This document shows positions 1 to 6,873 of a DNA stretch of 37,459 nucleotides, one piece after another. The notes beneath the pieces were generated by a model. That model had not been told where the DNA came from. It saw only the letters and a program-made list of their open reading frames with translations, and did not search any database. Position 1 is the stretch's first letter, and each line of letters opens with the position of its first letter. The DNA is taken from the NCBI GenBank assembly GCA_964596125.1, contig CAZQRP010000029.1, forward strand, positions 1 through 37,459. Reading direction: 5' to 3'. Made by a program: the position numbers and the translations under genes. Origin of the DNA: CAZQRP01 sp964596125 (lineage in GTDB: Bacteria > Chloroflexota > Dehalococcoidia > GIF9 > UBA5629).

Positions 1-68
1 ATACGCCCTTTTTTCTTCTATTTGGAATTTACACAAAATAGGATACGCTATCCCGGCGATCAGGTCAT

Positions 69-97
69 TTGACAATAAAGAGAACTTTACCTAAAAT
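69..97 (+). promoter_or_regulatory. Sigma-70 promoter of the pantothenate operon
   Basis: TTGACA (69-74) and TAAAAT (92-97) are separated by exactly 17 nt, a near-consensus housekeeping promoter. Transcription would start near 104 and give a leader of about 140 nt before the first gene. Confidence 0.75.
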
Positions 98-200
98 ATA
101 GACGACCATCGACCATAAGGCGGTGAGCTTTTTAACAGAATAAACAGAATCCGCTTGGATCTGCGACGACCGAGACGGTATATAAGGGTAGTTTGTATAA

Positions 201-236
201 AGCCTTCTCGGCAGTGCAGAGAAGGCTTTTATTTTT
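201..236 (+). terminator. Intrinsic terminator or attenuator in the leader
   Basis: A 9-bp perfect stem (201-209 with 219-227) and a 9-nt loop are followed by a T-rich tract (227-236). It lies 8 nt before the first start codon and about 100 nt after the promoter, so it would stop leader transcripts unless it is prevented from forming. A competing pairing exists: CCGAGA at 170-175 complements TCTCGG at 206-211, and CTG at 161-163 complements CAG at 212-214. This occupies the 5' arm of the terminator. The hairpin is seen directly; its role as an attenuator is inference. No known riboswitch or T-box consensus was recognised. Confidence 0.7.
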
Positions 237-244
237 GGGCGGTC

Positions 245-1207
245 ATGTATAATGCAATAACCGATATATCGGGAATTAAAGTAGGACACTATACCGATAC
301 TGAGGCGGTCACAGGTTGTACTGTGATTCTATGTGAGTCTGGCGCAATCGCCGGTGTTGACATCAGAGGCTCAGCACCGGGAACCAGAGAAACTGATCTG
401 CTGCGCCCGATGAACCTGGTAGAGCGGATTCAGGCCATCCTCTTTAGCGGCGGTAGTGCTTTCGGACTGGAATCTGCCGGTGGCGTCATGCGCTATCTGG
501 AGGAGAGAGGCTTCGGCCATCAGACTTCAGCAGGTACAGTGCCTATCGTCTCAACAGCGATTCTCTTCGACCTGAATATTGGTAACTCCGCAATCAGGCC
601 TGGAGCTGAGGAGGGCTATAAAGCCTGCCTGGCTGCCACCGATCGTAAGATAGCTGAAGGCTGTGTCGGTGCTGGAACAGGTGCTACAGTAGGCAAAGCC
701 CTGGGGATAGAGAGAGCAACCAAAGGAGGTTTAGGTACGGCCAGCCAGAAAATTGGCAATGGCATAATCGTTGCCGCACTGGTCGTGGTCAACGCTGTGG
801 GAGACGTTATTGAACCTAAAACCGGGAAAACCTTAGCCGGTCCCCGCCATAACCAAAAAAAAGGTTTTCTCAATACGTCCGAACTCATGAAACAAGGATA
901 TGAGATGGATCATTCCCTCACCGGCAATACAACTCTAGGGGTGGTAGCCACGAATGCCAGCTTGAATAAAGAGCAGGTCAATAAAATGGCGCAGATGGCA
1001 CAAGATGGTGTAGCCCGTGCTATCAATCCCAGCCATACCATGCACGATGGTGATGCCATCTTTGCACTTTCCTTAGGGAATAAAACCTGTGATATATCAA
1101 TAATTGGCTCATTGGCTGCCGAAATAACAACTACTGCTATAGTCAGGGCAATTGTCCAAGCTAAGACAATAGCTGGTATACCAGCAGTGAATGATATTAT
1201 GGTGTAA
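245..1207 (+). CDS. P1 family (DmpA/NylC-like) self-processing peptidase
   Basis: A 320-aa Ntn-type hydrolase of the DmpA/NylC/BapA family. These proteins cleave themselves before a Thr or Ser that becomes the nucleophile, and act as aminopeptidases, often on D- or beta-amino-acid N-termini, or as amide hydrolases. Visible hallmarks are the start MYNAITDISGIKVGH, the glycine-rich FSGGSAFGLESAGG, GAGTGATVGK, and GNTTLGVVATNA. In the last, N228/T229 fits the autoproteolysis site, with T229 as nucleophile. ATG 245 is chosen because the family begins at this point; the in-frame extension upstream runs through the terminator hairpin. It is the first gene of the pan operon, with 6 nt to the next gene. 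DmpA-type enzymes can release beta-alanine, the product of PanD, so a precursor-salvage role is possible but inferred. The true substrate is unknown. Confidence 0.85.
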   Translation: MYNAITDISGIKVGHYTDTEAVTGCTVILCESGAIAGVDIRGSAPGTRETDLLRPMNLVERIQAILFSGGSAFGLESAGGVMRYLEERGFGHQTSAGTVPIVSTAILFDLNIGNSAIRPGAEEGYKACLAATDRKIAEGCVGAGTGATVGKALGIERATKGGLGTASQKIGNGIIVAALVVVNAVGDVIEPKTGKTLAGPRHNQKKGFLNTSELMKQGYEMDHSLTGNTTLGVVATNASLNKEQVNKMAQMAQDGVARAINPSHTMHDGDAIFALSLGNKTCDISIIGSLAAEITTTAIVRAIVQAKTIAGIPAVNDIMV

Positions 1208-1213
1208 AACATT

Positions 1214-2074
1214 ATGTCAACTATCGGTTTTATAGGTGCAGGGACAACAGGTACAGCTTTAGCCACCAGACTTGCACAGCAGGGATACCAGATAACAGCC
1301 GTTTCTAGTCGTAGCCTGACTTCAGCAGAAAAACTGGCTGCCAGGATACATGACTGCAAAACATATAAAACTGCACAGGAGGTAGCTGATACTGCCCGGT
1401 TCGTTTTCATTACTACACCTGACGACGCTATTTCTAAGGTCGCTGCCGAAGTCCAATGGCATAATGAGCAAAACGTAGTCCATTGCAGCGGAGCCCATTC
1501 TATTGACATTATTGAACCAGCAAGGCAATTCGGAGCACATACAGGGTGCTTTCATCCATTACAAACTTTCGCCAGCGTTGAGCAAGCCATAGAAAATCTA
1601 CCGGGATCTACATTCGCTATCGAAGCTGAAGAACCACTACTATCTATACTAAAGGAGATGGCCACCTCCATGAAGGGGGACTGGGTAATTCTTAAAGCCG
1701 GTGATAAGGTACTTTATCATGCAGCAGCAGTCTTTGCCTGTAATTATCTGGTAACTCTGGTGAAATTGGCTACAGATATGTGGCATGACTTCGGAGTGTC
1801 ACAGGCACAGGCAATAAAAGCGCTGATGCCCCTTCTTAGAGGTACACTAAGTAATATTGAGAAGGTTGGCTTGCCGAACTGCCTTACGGGACCTATAGCA
1901 CGGGGCGATTTGGGCACTATCAGAAAACACCTGGAAGCATTACAAAAGGATAGTCCATCTTTACTCAGCAGTTACAAGGAGCTCGGGCTACAAACAATAC
2001 CGATTGCTCTATCTAAAGGGAAAATCGACTCAAAAAGAGCCGGGGAAATACAAACTTTATTAAAATCAATATGA
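1214..2074 (+). CDS. Rossmann-fold DUF2520 protein, candidate ketopantoate reductase
   Basis: A 286-aa two-domain protein. The N-terminal NAD(P)-binding Rossmann domain starts with IGFIGAGTTGTALA (about residues 4-17), followed by a basic SSRS after strand 2 that suggests NADPH. The C-terminal helical half matches the style of the DUF2520 family (CNYLVTLVKLATDMW, GPIARGDLGTIRKH), which resembles 6-phosphogluconate/ketopantoate reductases. It sits between a P1 peptidase and panD-panB-panC, and its stop overlaps the region just before panD. No panE or ilvC is in the window. The operon supplies every pantothenate enzyme except ketopantoate reductase, so this protein probably fills that step, like the PanG-type reductase described in Francisella. 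The family call is strong; the reaction is inferred from context. Confidence 0.8.
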   Translation: MSTIGFIGAGTTGTALATRLAQQGYQITAVSSRSLTSAEKLAARIHDCKTYKTAQEVADTARFVFITTPDDAISKVAAEVQWHNEQNVVHCSGAHSIDIIEPARQFGAHTGCFHPLQTFASVEQAIENLPGSTFAIEAEEPLLSILKEMATSMKGDWVILKAGDKVLYHAAAVFACNYLVTLVKLATDMWHDFGVSQAQAIKALMPLLRGTLSNIEKVGLPNCLTGPIARGDLGTIRKHLEALQKDSPSLLSSYKELGLQTIPIALSKGKIDSKRAGEIQTLLKSI

Positions 2075-2085
2075 GGAGTACAGCC

Positions 2086-2478
2086 ATGAGAACAATGCTT
2101 AAAAGCAAAATACATCGGGCACGGGTTACCAGAGGCAACGTTGATTATGAGGGGAGTATAACTATTGATAAATCCTTAATGGAAGCGGCCGATATACTAA
2201 CGTATGAAAGAGTGGAAGTTCTGAATATCAACAATGGTGCCCGATTTAGCACGTACGCTATTGAAGGAGACAGAGGCTCTGGTGAAATCTGCCTTAATGG
2301 TGCTGCTGCGAGGCTGGTTGCCAAAGGTGACATAGTGATAATCCTGACGTACCAGGATGTTACGGAAGAGGAAGCAGCCAAAGCTGCCCCCAGACTGGTA
2401 TATGTTGATTCCGCAAACCGAATTATAGACATTAAAAATGAGAAGGACTGGACAAAGGACTTGCTATCAACATTATAA
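2086..2478 (+). CDS. panD: Aspartate 1-decarboxylase proenzyme
   Basis: A 130-aa PanD, which decarboxylates L-aspartate to beta-alanine for pantothenate synthesis. It begins MRTMLKSKIHRARVT like other PanD proteins and carries the self-cleavage site YEGS, where G23-S24 is cut and S24 becomes the pyruvoyl cofactor. Further family signatures are GARFSTYAIEGDRGSGEI, NGAAARL and GDIVII. Start 2086 is preferred over ATG 2071 because it has GAGGAG 7 nt upstream and matches the family N-terminus; 2071 would add five residues and overlap the preceding stop. It is followed closely by panB. Confidence 0.95.
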   Translation: MRTMLKSKIHRARVTRGNVDYEGSITIDKSLMEAADILTYERVEVLNINNGARFSTYAIEGDRGSGEICLNGAAARLVAKGDIVIILTYQDVTEEEAAKAAPRLVYVDSANRIIDIKNEKDWTKDLLSTL

Positions 2479-2493
2479 GTGTGGGAGAGGACA

Positions 2494-3321
2494 ATGCGCA
2501 TTACTGTTAATGATATTAAAGAAAAGAAGTTAAAGAAAGAAAAAATAGTCATGCTAACTGCCTATGACTATCCCACGGCCAAAATGATAGACGAAGCTGG
2601 TGTACCATTGATTCTGGTTGGGGATAGCCTGGGCACGGTTATACTGGGCTACGACTCCACCATTCCGGTGACCATCGATGAGATGATTCATCATACTAAA
2701 GCCGTTGTTAGAGGTACCAAACAGTCTCTGGTGGTTGGAGATATGCCATTTATGACATATCATACCAGCGTTCCCGATGCTATGCGCAATGCCGCGCGCT
2801 TTATCCAGGAAGGAGGAACCCAAGCGGTAAAGCTTGAGGGTGGTGAAGTTGTCGCCGAAACTGTCAAGCGAATTGTCGATTGTGGAATTCCCGTTATGGG
2901 ACATATCGGACTGACTCCTCAATTTATTCACCAGTTAGGTGGATACAAGGTGCAGGGAAAAAGTCCAGAGGCGGCTGAGCGACTCCTCAGAGATGCTCGT
3001 GCTCTGGATCAGGCGGGCGCTTTTGCCATTGTACTTGAATTAGTCCCGGCACCGCTTTCAAAGCTGATTACTCAAAAGGTCACCATACCCACCATTGGTA
3101 TCGGTGCTGGGCCTGATTGCGATGGTCAAGTGCAGGTAATCAGCGATATGCTGGGTCTATTCACCGATTTCGTACCTAAACATGCCAAGCAATATGCCAA
3201 ATTGGCTGACACTATGAGAGCTGCTATCGCTGATTACTCCGCTGAAGTCAAATCAGGCAGTTTCCCCACTGCAAAACATGGCTCCACCATAGATGAGAGC
3301 TTGCTCAAAGACCTAGCGTAG
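2494..3321 (+). CDS. panB: 3-methyl-2-oxobutanoate hydroxymethyltransferase
   Basis: A 275-aa PanB, which transfers a hydroxymethyl group from 5,10-methylene-THF to alpha-ketoisovalerate to make ketopantoate. It is a TIM-barrel protein with MLTAYDYPTAKMIDEAG, the metal/substrate loop LVGDSLGTVILGYDSTIPVT, KLEGG, and GHIGLTPQ. The C-terminal IGIGAGPDCDGQVQVISDMLG is also typical. ATG 2494 is preferred because GGAG lies 6 nt upstream and the family starts here; GTG 2479 would extend it by five residues into the ribosome-binding site. Length is normal for PanB. Confidence 0.95.
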   Translation: MRITVNDIKEKKLKKEKIVMLTAYDYPTAKMIDEAGVPLILVGDSLGTVILGYDSTIPVTIDEMIHHTKAVVRGTKQSLVVGDMPFMTYHTSVPDAMRNAARFIQEGGTQAVKLEGGEVVAETVKRIVDCGIPVMGHIGLTPQFIHQLGGYKVQGKSPEAAERLLRDARALDQAGAFAIVLELVPAPLSKLITQKVTIPTIGIGAGPDCDGQVQVISDMLGLFTDFVPKHAKQYAKLADTMRAAIADYSAEVKSGSFPTAKHGSTIDESLLKDLA

Positions 3322-3336
3322 CAATAAAAAATTGCC

Positions 3337-4170
3337 ATGGAAAAAATCGAAACTATTGCCAGGATGAAAGCACTGAGGCGAGAGATTACAGACTCAGTGG
3401 GTTTCGTTCCCACCATGGGCTATCTGCATCAAGGACATTTATCTCTCGTCAAACAGGCTCGAGCCGACAATCCGGTAGTAGTAACAAGTATTTTTGTCAA
3501 TCCAACCCAATTCGGTCCGGCCGAAGACTTTAAAACCTACCCCCGTGACATTGAGCATGACATGGCATTACTCAAAGAGCAGAAAACCGATATCGTCTTC
3601 ATACCATCAAGCGAAGAGATGTACCCTCAAGCATTCAGTAGCTGGGTGGAGGTAGAAAAAATTACCGACGTGCTTGAGGGTAGCTGTCGTCCCGGGCATT
3701 TCAAGGGCGTAACCACTGTGGTTGCCAAACTATTCAACATTGTTGAACCTCATCGAGCATACTTTGGACAAAAAGATGCCCAGCAAGCAATAGTCATAAA
3801 GAAAATGGTAACCGACCTCAATATGAATCTGGAAATAGTAGTAGCGCCCACTATCCGGGAAAGCGACGGCCTGGCAATGAGCAGCCGGAACGTTTACCTT
3901 GACTCCCGGGAGCGCCAGGCTGCTACTGTTTTATTCAAGTCATTAACCATAGCACAAGAACTGCGAGAAAAAGGAGAAACAAGCGCAGAAGTTATACACG
4001 AGGAAATAGTTTCGTTTATTAGCAAGGAACCGCTCGCCAAAATTGAGTATGTTAGTATTGCTGATGCTCAAACCCTTGAAGAGTTGAAGAAAATCCATAG
4101 TCCGGTATTAGTATCGCTGGCAGTTAGAATCGGTAAAACAAGGCTTATCGATAATATGGTGCTGAGTTAA
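3337..4170 (+). CDS. panC: Pantothenate synthetase
   Basis: A 277-aa PanC, which joins pantoate and beta-alanine with ATP to form pantothenate through a pantoyl-adenylate. It is a nucleotidyltransferase-fold enzyme: VGFVPTMGYLHQGHLSL contains the HxGH-type ATP site, IFVNPTQFGP binds pantoate, YFGQKDAQQ and the KMSKS-like LAMSSRN are present. It is the last gene of the pan operon, 15 nt after panB, with only a weak Shine-Dalgarno, so translation may be coupled to panB. Confidence 0.95.
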   Translation: MEKIETIARMKALRREITDSVGFVPTMGYLHQGHLSLVKQARADNPVVVTSIFVNPTQFGPAEDFKTYPRDIEHDMALLKEQKTDIVFIPSSEEMYPQAFSSWVEVEKITDVLEGSCRPGHFKGVTTVVAKLFNIVEPHRAYFGQKDAQQAIVIKKMVTDLNMNLEIVVAPTIRESDGLAMSSRNVYLDSRERQAATVLFKSLTIAQELREKGETSAEVIHEEIVSFISKEPLAKIEYVSIADAQTLEELKKIHSPVLVSLAVRIGKTRLIDNMVLS

Positions 4171-4434
4171 AATCATTTTCATCTCCCACTGACATTGGTT
4201 AGAAAGCTAACCGTTCCAGGAAAATATACTGAGCAAAGAACAAAGATCCTCCTCTCACAGGCTTGTATTGTATCTCCTGTGAACTACCACCCTCTAGATA
4301 TATAGACCTGACCATATATAATTACCTGCATTAATCGGGCATTGCAGTGAGACCATATCAAGTATAAAAAGTTGACCAGGAAGATATTTTCTGATAAACT
4401 ATCGACTTGGTTATTCAAGCCTGCGGAGTACATA
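4171..4434. other. Intergenic region between pan and formate dehydrogenase operons
   Basis: No gene is seen. The region holds a hairpin GGTTAG/CTAACC (4197-4212, 4-nt loop), a 7-bp inverted repeat TCACAGG/CCTGTGA (4255-4261 and 4276-4282), and a direct repeat GACCATAT (4310-4317, 4351-4358). A possible promoter is TTGCAG (4342-4347) with TATAAA (4363-4368), but its 15-nt spacer is short. If used, it would start transcription after TTG 4372, supporting the GTG start of the next gene. Confidence 0.5.
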
Positions 4435-4884
4435 GTGCCTGACAAATTAGCCGAGTTACTGGATGAATATAAGGGCGCAAAAGGGGCGTTAATTCCAATT
4501 CTGCAAAAGGTGCAAGAGAGGTTCGGTTATCTTCCCGAAGAGGCAATTTCAGAGATTGCTAAATTTACCCGAATGTCGGAAAGTGAAATTTTTGGAGTTG
4601 CCTCATTTTATGCCCAATTTTATTTTAGTCGTCGTGGTGAGCATACTTTAAAAATCTGCCTGGGTACTGCTTGCCACGTCCGAGGTGGTGACCGTATTCT
4701 GGACGAGATGAAAAGAGAGCTAGGTGTCGAGTCTGGAGGAACAACCGATGATTACAAGTTCAGTCTGGAGAGAGTGGCTTGTTTTGGTTCTTGTGCCCTG
4801 GCTCCAGTTATGGTTGTGGATGATATTGTTTACGGCAGGATGACCGTCGCCAAGTCAAAAGGTGTCCTGGCTGAATATCGCTAA
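4435..4884 (+). CDS. NuoE-like thioredoxin-fold [2Fe-2S] subunit of formate dehydrogenase
   Basis: A 149-aa protein of the NuoE/HndA/FdsG family, the small electron-transfer subunit that pairs with the NuoF-type diaphorase. After the helical start (LIPILQKVQERFGYLPEEA), the thioredoxin-like domain carries the four cluster cysteines in CLGTAC and CFGSCALAPV. Start GTG 4435 is chosen because GGAG (4425-4428) lies 6 nt upstream. An in-frame TTG at 4372 would add 21 residues but has no ribosome-binding site and may precede the transcript start. It is the first gene of a three-gene operon with the NuoF- and FdhA-type proteins; the gap to the next is 12 nt. Confidence 0.9.
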   Translation: MPDKLAELLDEYKGAKGALIPILQKVQERFGYLPEEAISEIAKFTRMSESEIFGVASFYAQFYFSRRGEHTLKICLGTACHVRGGDRILDEMKRELGVESGGTTDDYKFSLERVACFGSCALAPVMVVDDIVYGRMTVAKSKGVLAEYR

Positions 4885-4896
4885 GGATAGTAATTT

Positions 4897-6807
4897 ATGT
4901 CATTCGATGAAATTCGCAATCGGGCGATATCAGAGTGGAATGCATTACAATCCAGTAATAAGCCACAGATTTTAGTCGGAGCAGGTACATGTGGCAAAGC
5001 TGCCGGCGCTCTTGATATTCTTGAAACCATCGAGAACGAACTCAAACAACAAGGCGCTGAAGCCACCATTATTCAGGTTGGCTGTCTAGGCCCATGCTAC
5101 GCCGAACCAATGATCGGTATTATCAAGTCTGGACGTCCACAAGTTATCTACGGCAACTTAACAGCCGAACTGGCTACCCAAATAACCAAGGACTACATAG
5201 TCGATGATAATCCACGCCCTGACCTGGCTTTTGGCTACATTGGTGATGGTAGTATTGATGGAATCCCGGACCTGTTAGGATTGCCAGCATTTAAGCCGCA
5301 AGTACGCTCAGTCCTGCGCTACTGTGGTATTATCGATCCCGAAAGCATCGATCAGTATATTGCCAATGACGGTTATAGTGGACTGGTCAGGGCACTCAGT
5401 ATGACACCAGAGGCAATAATTGAGGAAATCAGAGCGGCAGGACTACGAGGCAGAGGAGGAGCTGGTTTCCCAACAGCACAGAAGTGGGACTTCTGCAGAA
5501 AAGCACCAGGTGACGAGAAGTACATAATCTGCAATGCCGATGAAGGTGATCCAGGTGCTTTTATGAACCGCTCGTTACTGGAGGGCGCCCCCCATTTACT
5601 ATTGGAAGGAATGGTAATCGGAGCGTATACCATAGGTGCAAGCGAAGGTTATATCTATTGTCGTGCCGAATATCCCCTAGCTCTGGAAAGACTGGCGCTG
5701 TCTATACGTCAAATGGAGGAGTATGGCCTTATCGGGGATAATATTCTTGGTTCCGGATTTAATTTTCATGTCAAGATCAAAGAGGGAGCCGGAGCCTTCG
5801 TCTGTGGTGAAGAAACAGCTTTAATGGCCTCTATTGAAGGAAAACGAGGGATGCCACGGTCTAGACCTCCTTTTCCAGCAGTCTCCGGTTTATGGGGAAA
5901 GCCTACGAATATTAATAATGTAGAAACATGGGCAAATGTAGCGCTGGTCTTACAAAAAGGTAATGAATGGTATAACCAGTATGGTTCAGAAAAAAGTAAG
6001 GGAACAAAGACATTTGCCCTGGTGGGCAAAGTGGAACGCACCGGGCTTATCGAGGTCCCATTAGGCATCACCCTACGCGAAATCATATATGACATCGGCG
6101 GCGGTATCCTTGAAGGCAAAGAATTTAAAGCAGTTCAAACTGGGGGGCCATCTGGAGGTTGTCTGCCGTCAGCCATGCTTGATTCTCCTGTTGACTATGA
6201 ATCTTTGACCGCTGCCGGCTCGATTATGGGCTCTGGGGGCATGATTGTAGCTGATGAGAATACCTGTATGGTTGACCTGACCAGGTATTTCCTCAACTTT
6301 ACTCAAGCTGAATCTTGTGGTAAATGTGTTCCTTGTCGGGTAGGCACGCGGCAAATGTTAATTATTCTGGAACGTATAACCAGGGGCGAAGGCAGGACCG
6401 GAGATATAGAGGAACTTGAAAGAATAGCTAACACAGTCAAGCAGGGTTCACTATGTGGTCTGGGACAAACCGCTCCAAATCCGGTATTAACCACTCTTCG
6501 TTATTTTCGTGACGAATATGAGACTCATATTAACGATAAACGCTGCCCGGCCTTAACATGCAGGGAATTGGTCTCCTTCTACATTTTACCTGACAAATGC
6601 CAGGGATGCATGATCTGTCAACGAAATTGCCCGACCGAGGCAATCAAGGGTGGTAAAAGACTAGTACATGTTATCGAACAAGATAAGTGCATCAAATGCG
6701 GGACCTGCCTTGACGTTTGCCCGTCTCGCTTCGCTGCTGTAGCCAAAGTCTCCGGCGAAAAAATTGAAGTCCCCTTGGAGCCCATACCTATTAAAACAGA
6801 AACGTAA
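4897..6807 (+). CDS. NuoF-like NAD(P)H/FMN diaphorase subunit of formate dehydrogenase
   Basis: A 636-aa subunit of the NuoF/HndC/FdsB family that exchanges electrons between FMN, Fe-S clusters and NAD(P). Order of domains: N-terminal thioredoxin-like [2Fe-2S] domain (about 20-100; C32, C63 and C67 visible), FMN site GRGGAGFP (185-192), nucleotide site GAGAFVCGEE (297-306), SLBB domain, N3-type [4Fe-4S] ligands C474, C477, C480 and C520, and a C-terminal two-cluster ferredoxin domain (C568/571/574/578 and C598/601/604/608). The extra ferredoxin tail is typical of HydB/HndC-type proteins, some of which bifurcate electrons to ferredoxin. AAGGA lies 8 nt before ATG 4897. Its job here is to couple formate oxidation to NAD(P), possibly with ferredoxin; cofactor choice cannot be read from the sequence. 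Confidence 0.93.
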   Translation: MSFDEIRNRAISEWNALQSSNKPQILVGAGTCGKAAGALDILETIENELKQQGAEATIIQVGCLGPCYAEPMIGIIKSGRPQVIYGNLTAELATQITKDYIVDDNPRPDLAFGYIGDGSIDGIPDLLGLPAFKPQVRSVLRYCGIIDPESIDQYIANDGYSGLVRALSMTPEAIIEEIRAAGLRGRGGAGFPTAQKWDFCRKAPGDEKYIICNADEGDPGAFMNRSLLEGAPHLLLEGMVIGAYTIGASEGYIYCRAEYPLALERLALSIRQMEEYGLIGDNILGSGFNFHVKIKEGAGAFVCGEETALMASIEGKRGMPRSRPPFPAVSGLWGKPTNINNVETWANVALVLQKGNEWYNQYGSEKSKGTKTFALVGKVERTGLIEVPLGITLREIIYDIGGGILEGKEFKAVQTGGPSGGCLPSAMLDSPVDYESLTAAGSIMGSGGMIVADENTCMVDLTRYFLNFTQAESCGKCVPCRVGTRQMLIILERITRGEGRTGDIEELERIANTVKQGSLCGLGQTAPNPVLTTLRYFRDEYETHINDKRCPALTCRELVSFYILPDKCQGCMICQRNCPTEAIKGGKRLVHVIEQDKCIKCGTCLDVCPSRFAAVAKVSGEKIEVPLEPIPIKTET

Positions 6808-6873
6808 AATACATCTTCGGTATTGATTTGACTGGAATTTGTGCATGATTTCAGGAACTGATAGGAGTTTGGC

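Noticed and set aside
155..244. N-terminal extension of the P1 peptidase from TTG 155
   Set aside because: It would translate through the terminator hairpin and has no ribosome-binding site; the family starts at 245.
69..244. T-box or known riboswitch in the pan leader
   Set aside because: No T-box core sequence or other known aptamer consensus could be recognised; only the terminator and a possible antiterminator are supported.
910..1509. 199-aa minus-strand ORF across the P1 peptidase and DUF2520 genes
   Set aside because: It is antisense to two well-supported genes and shows no domain of its own.
4372..4434. TTG start for the NuoE-like gene
   Set aside because: No ribosome-binding site, while GTG 4435 has GGAG at ideal spacing and fits the family N-terminus.
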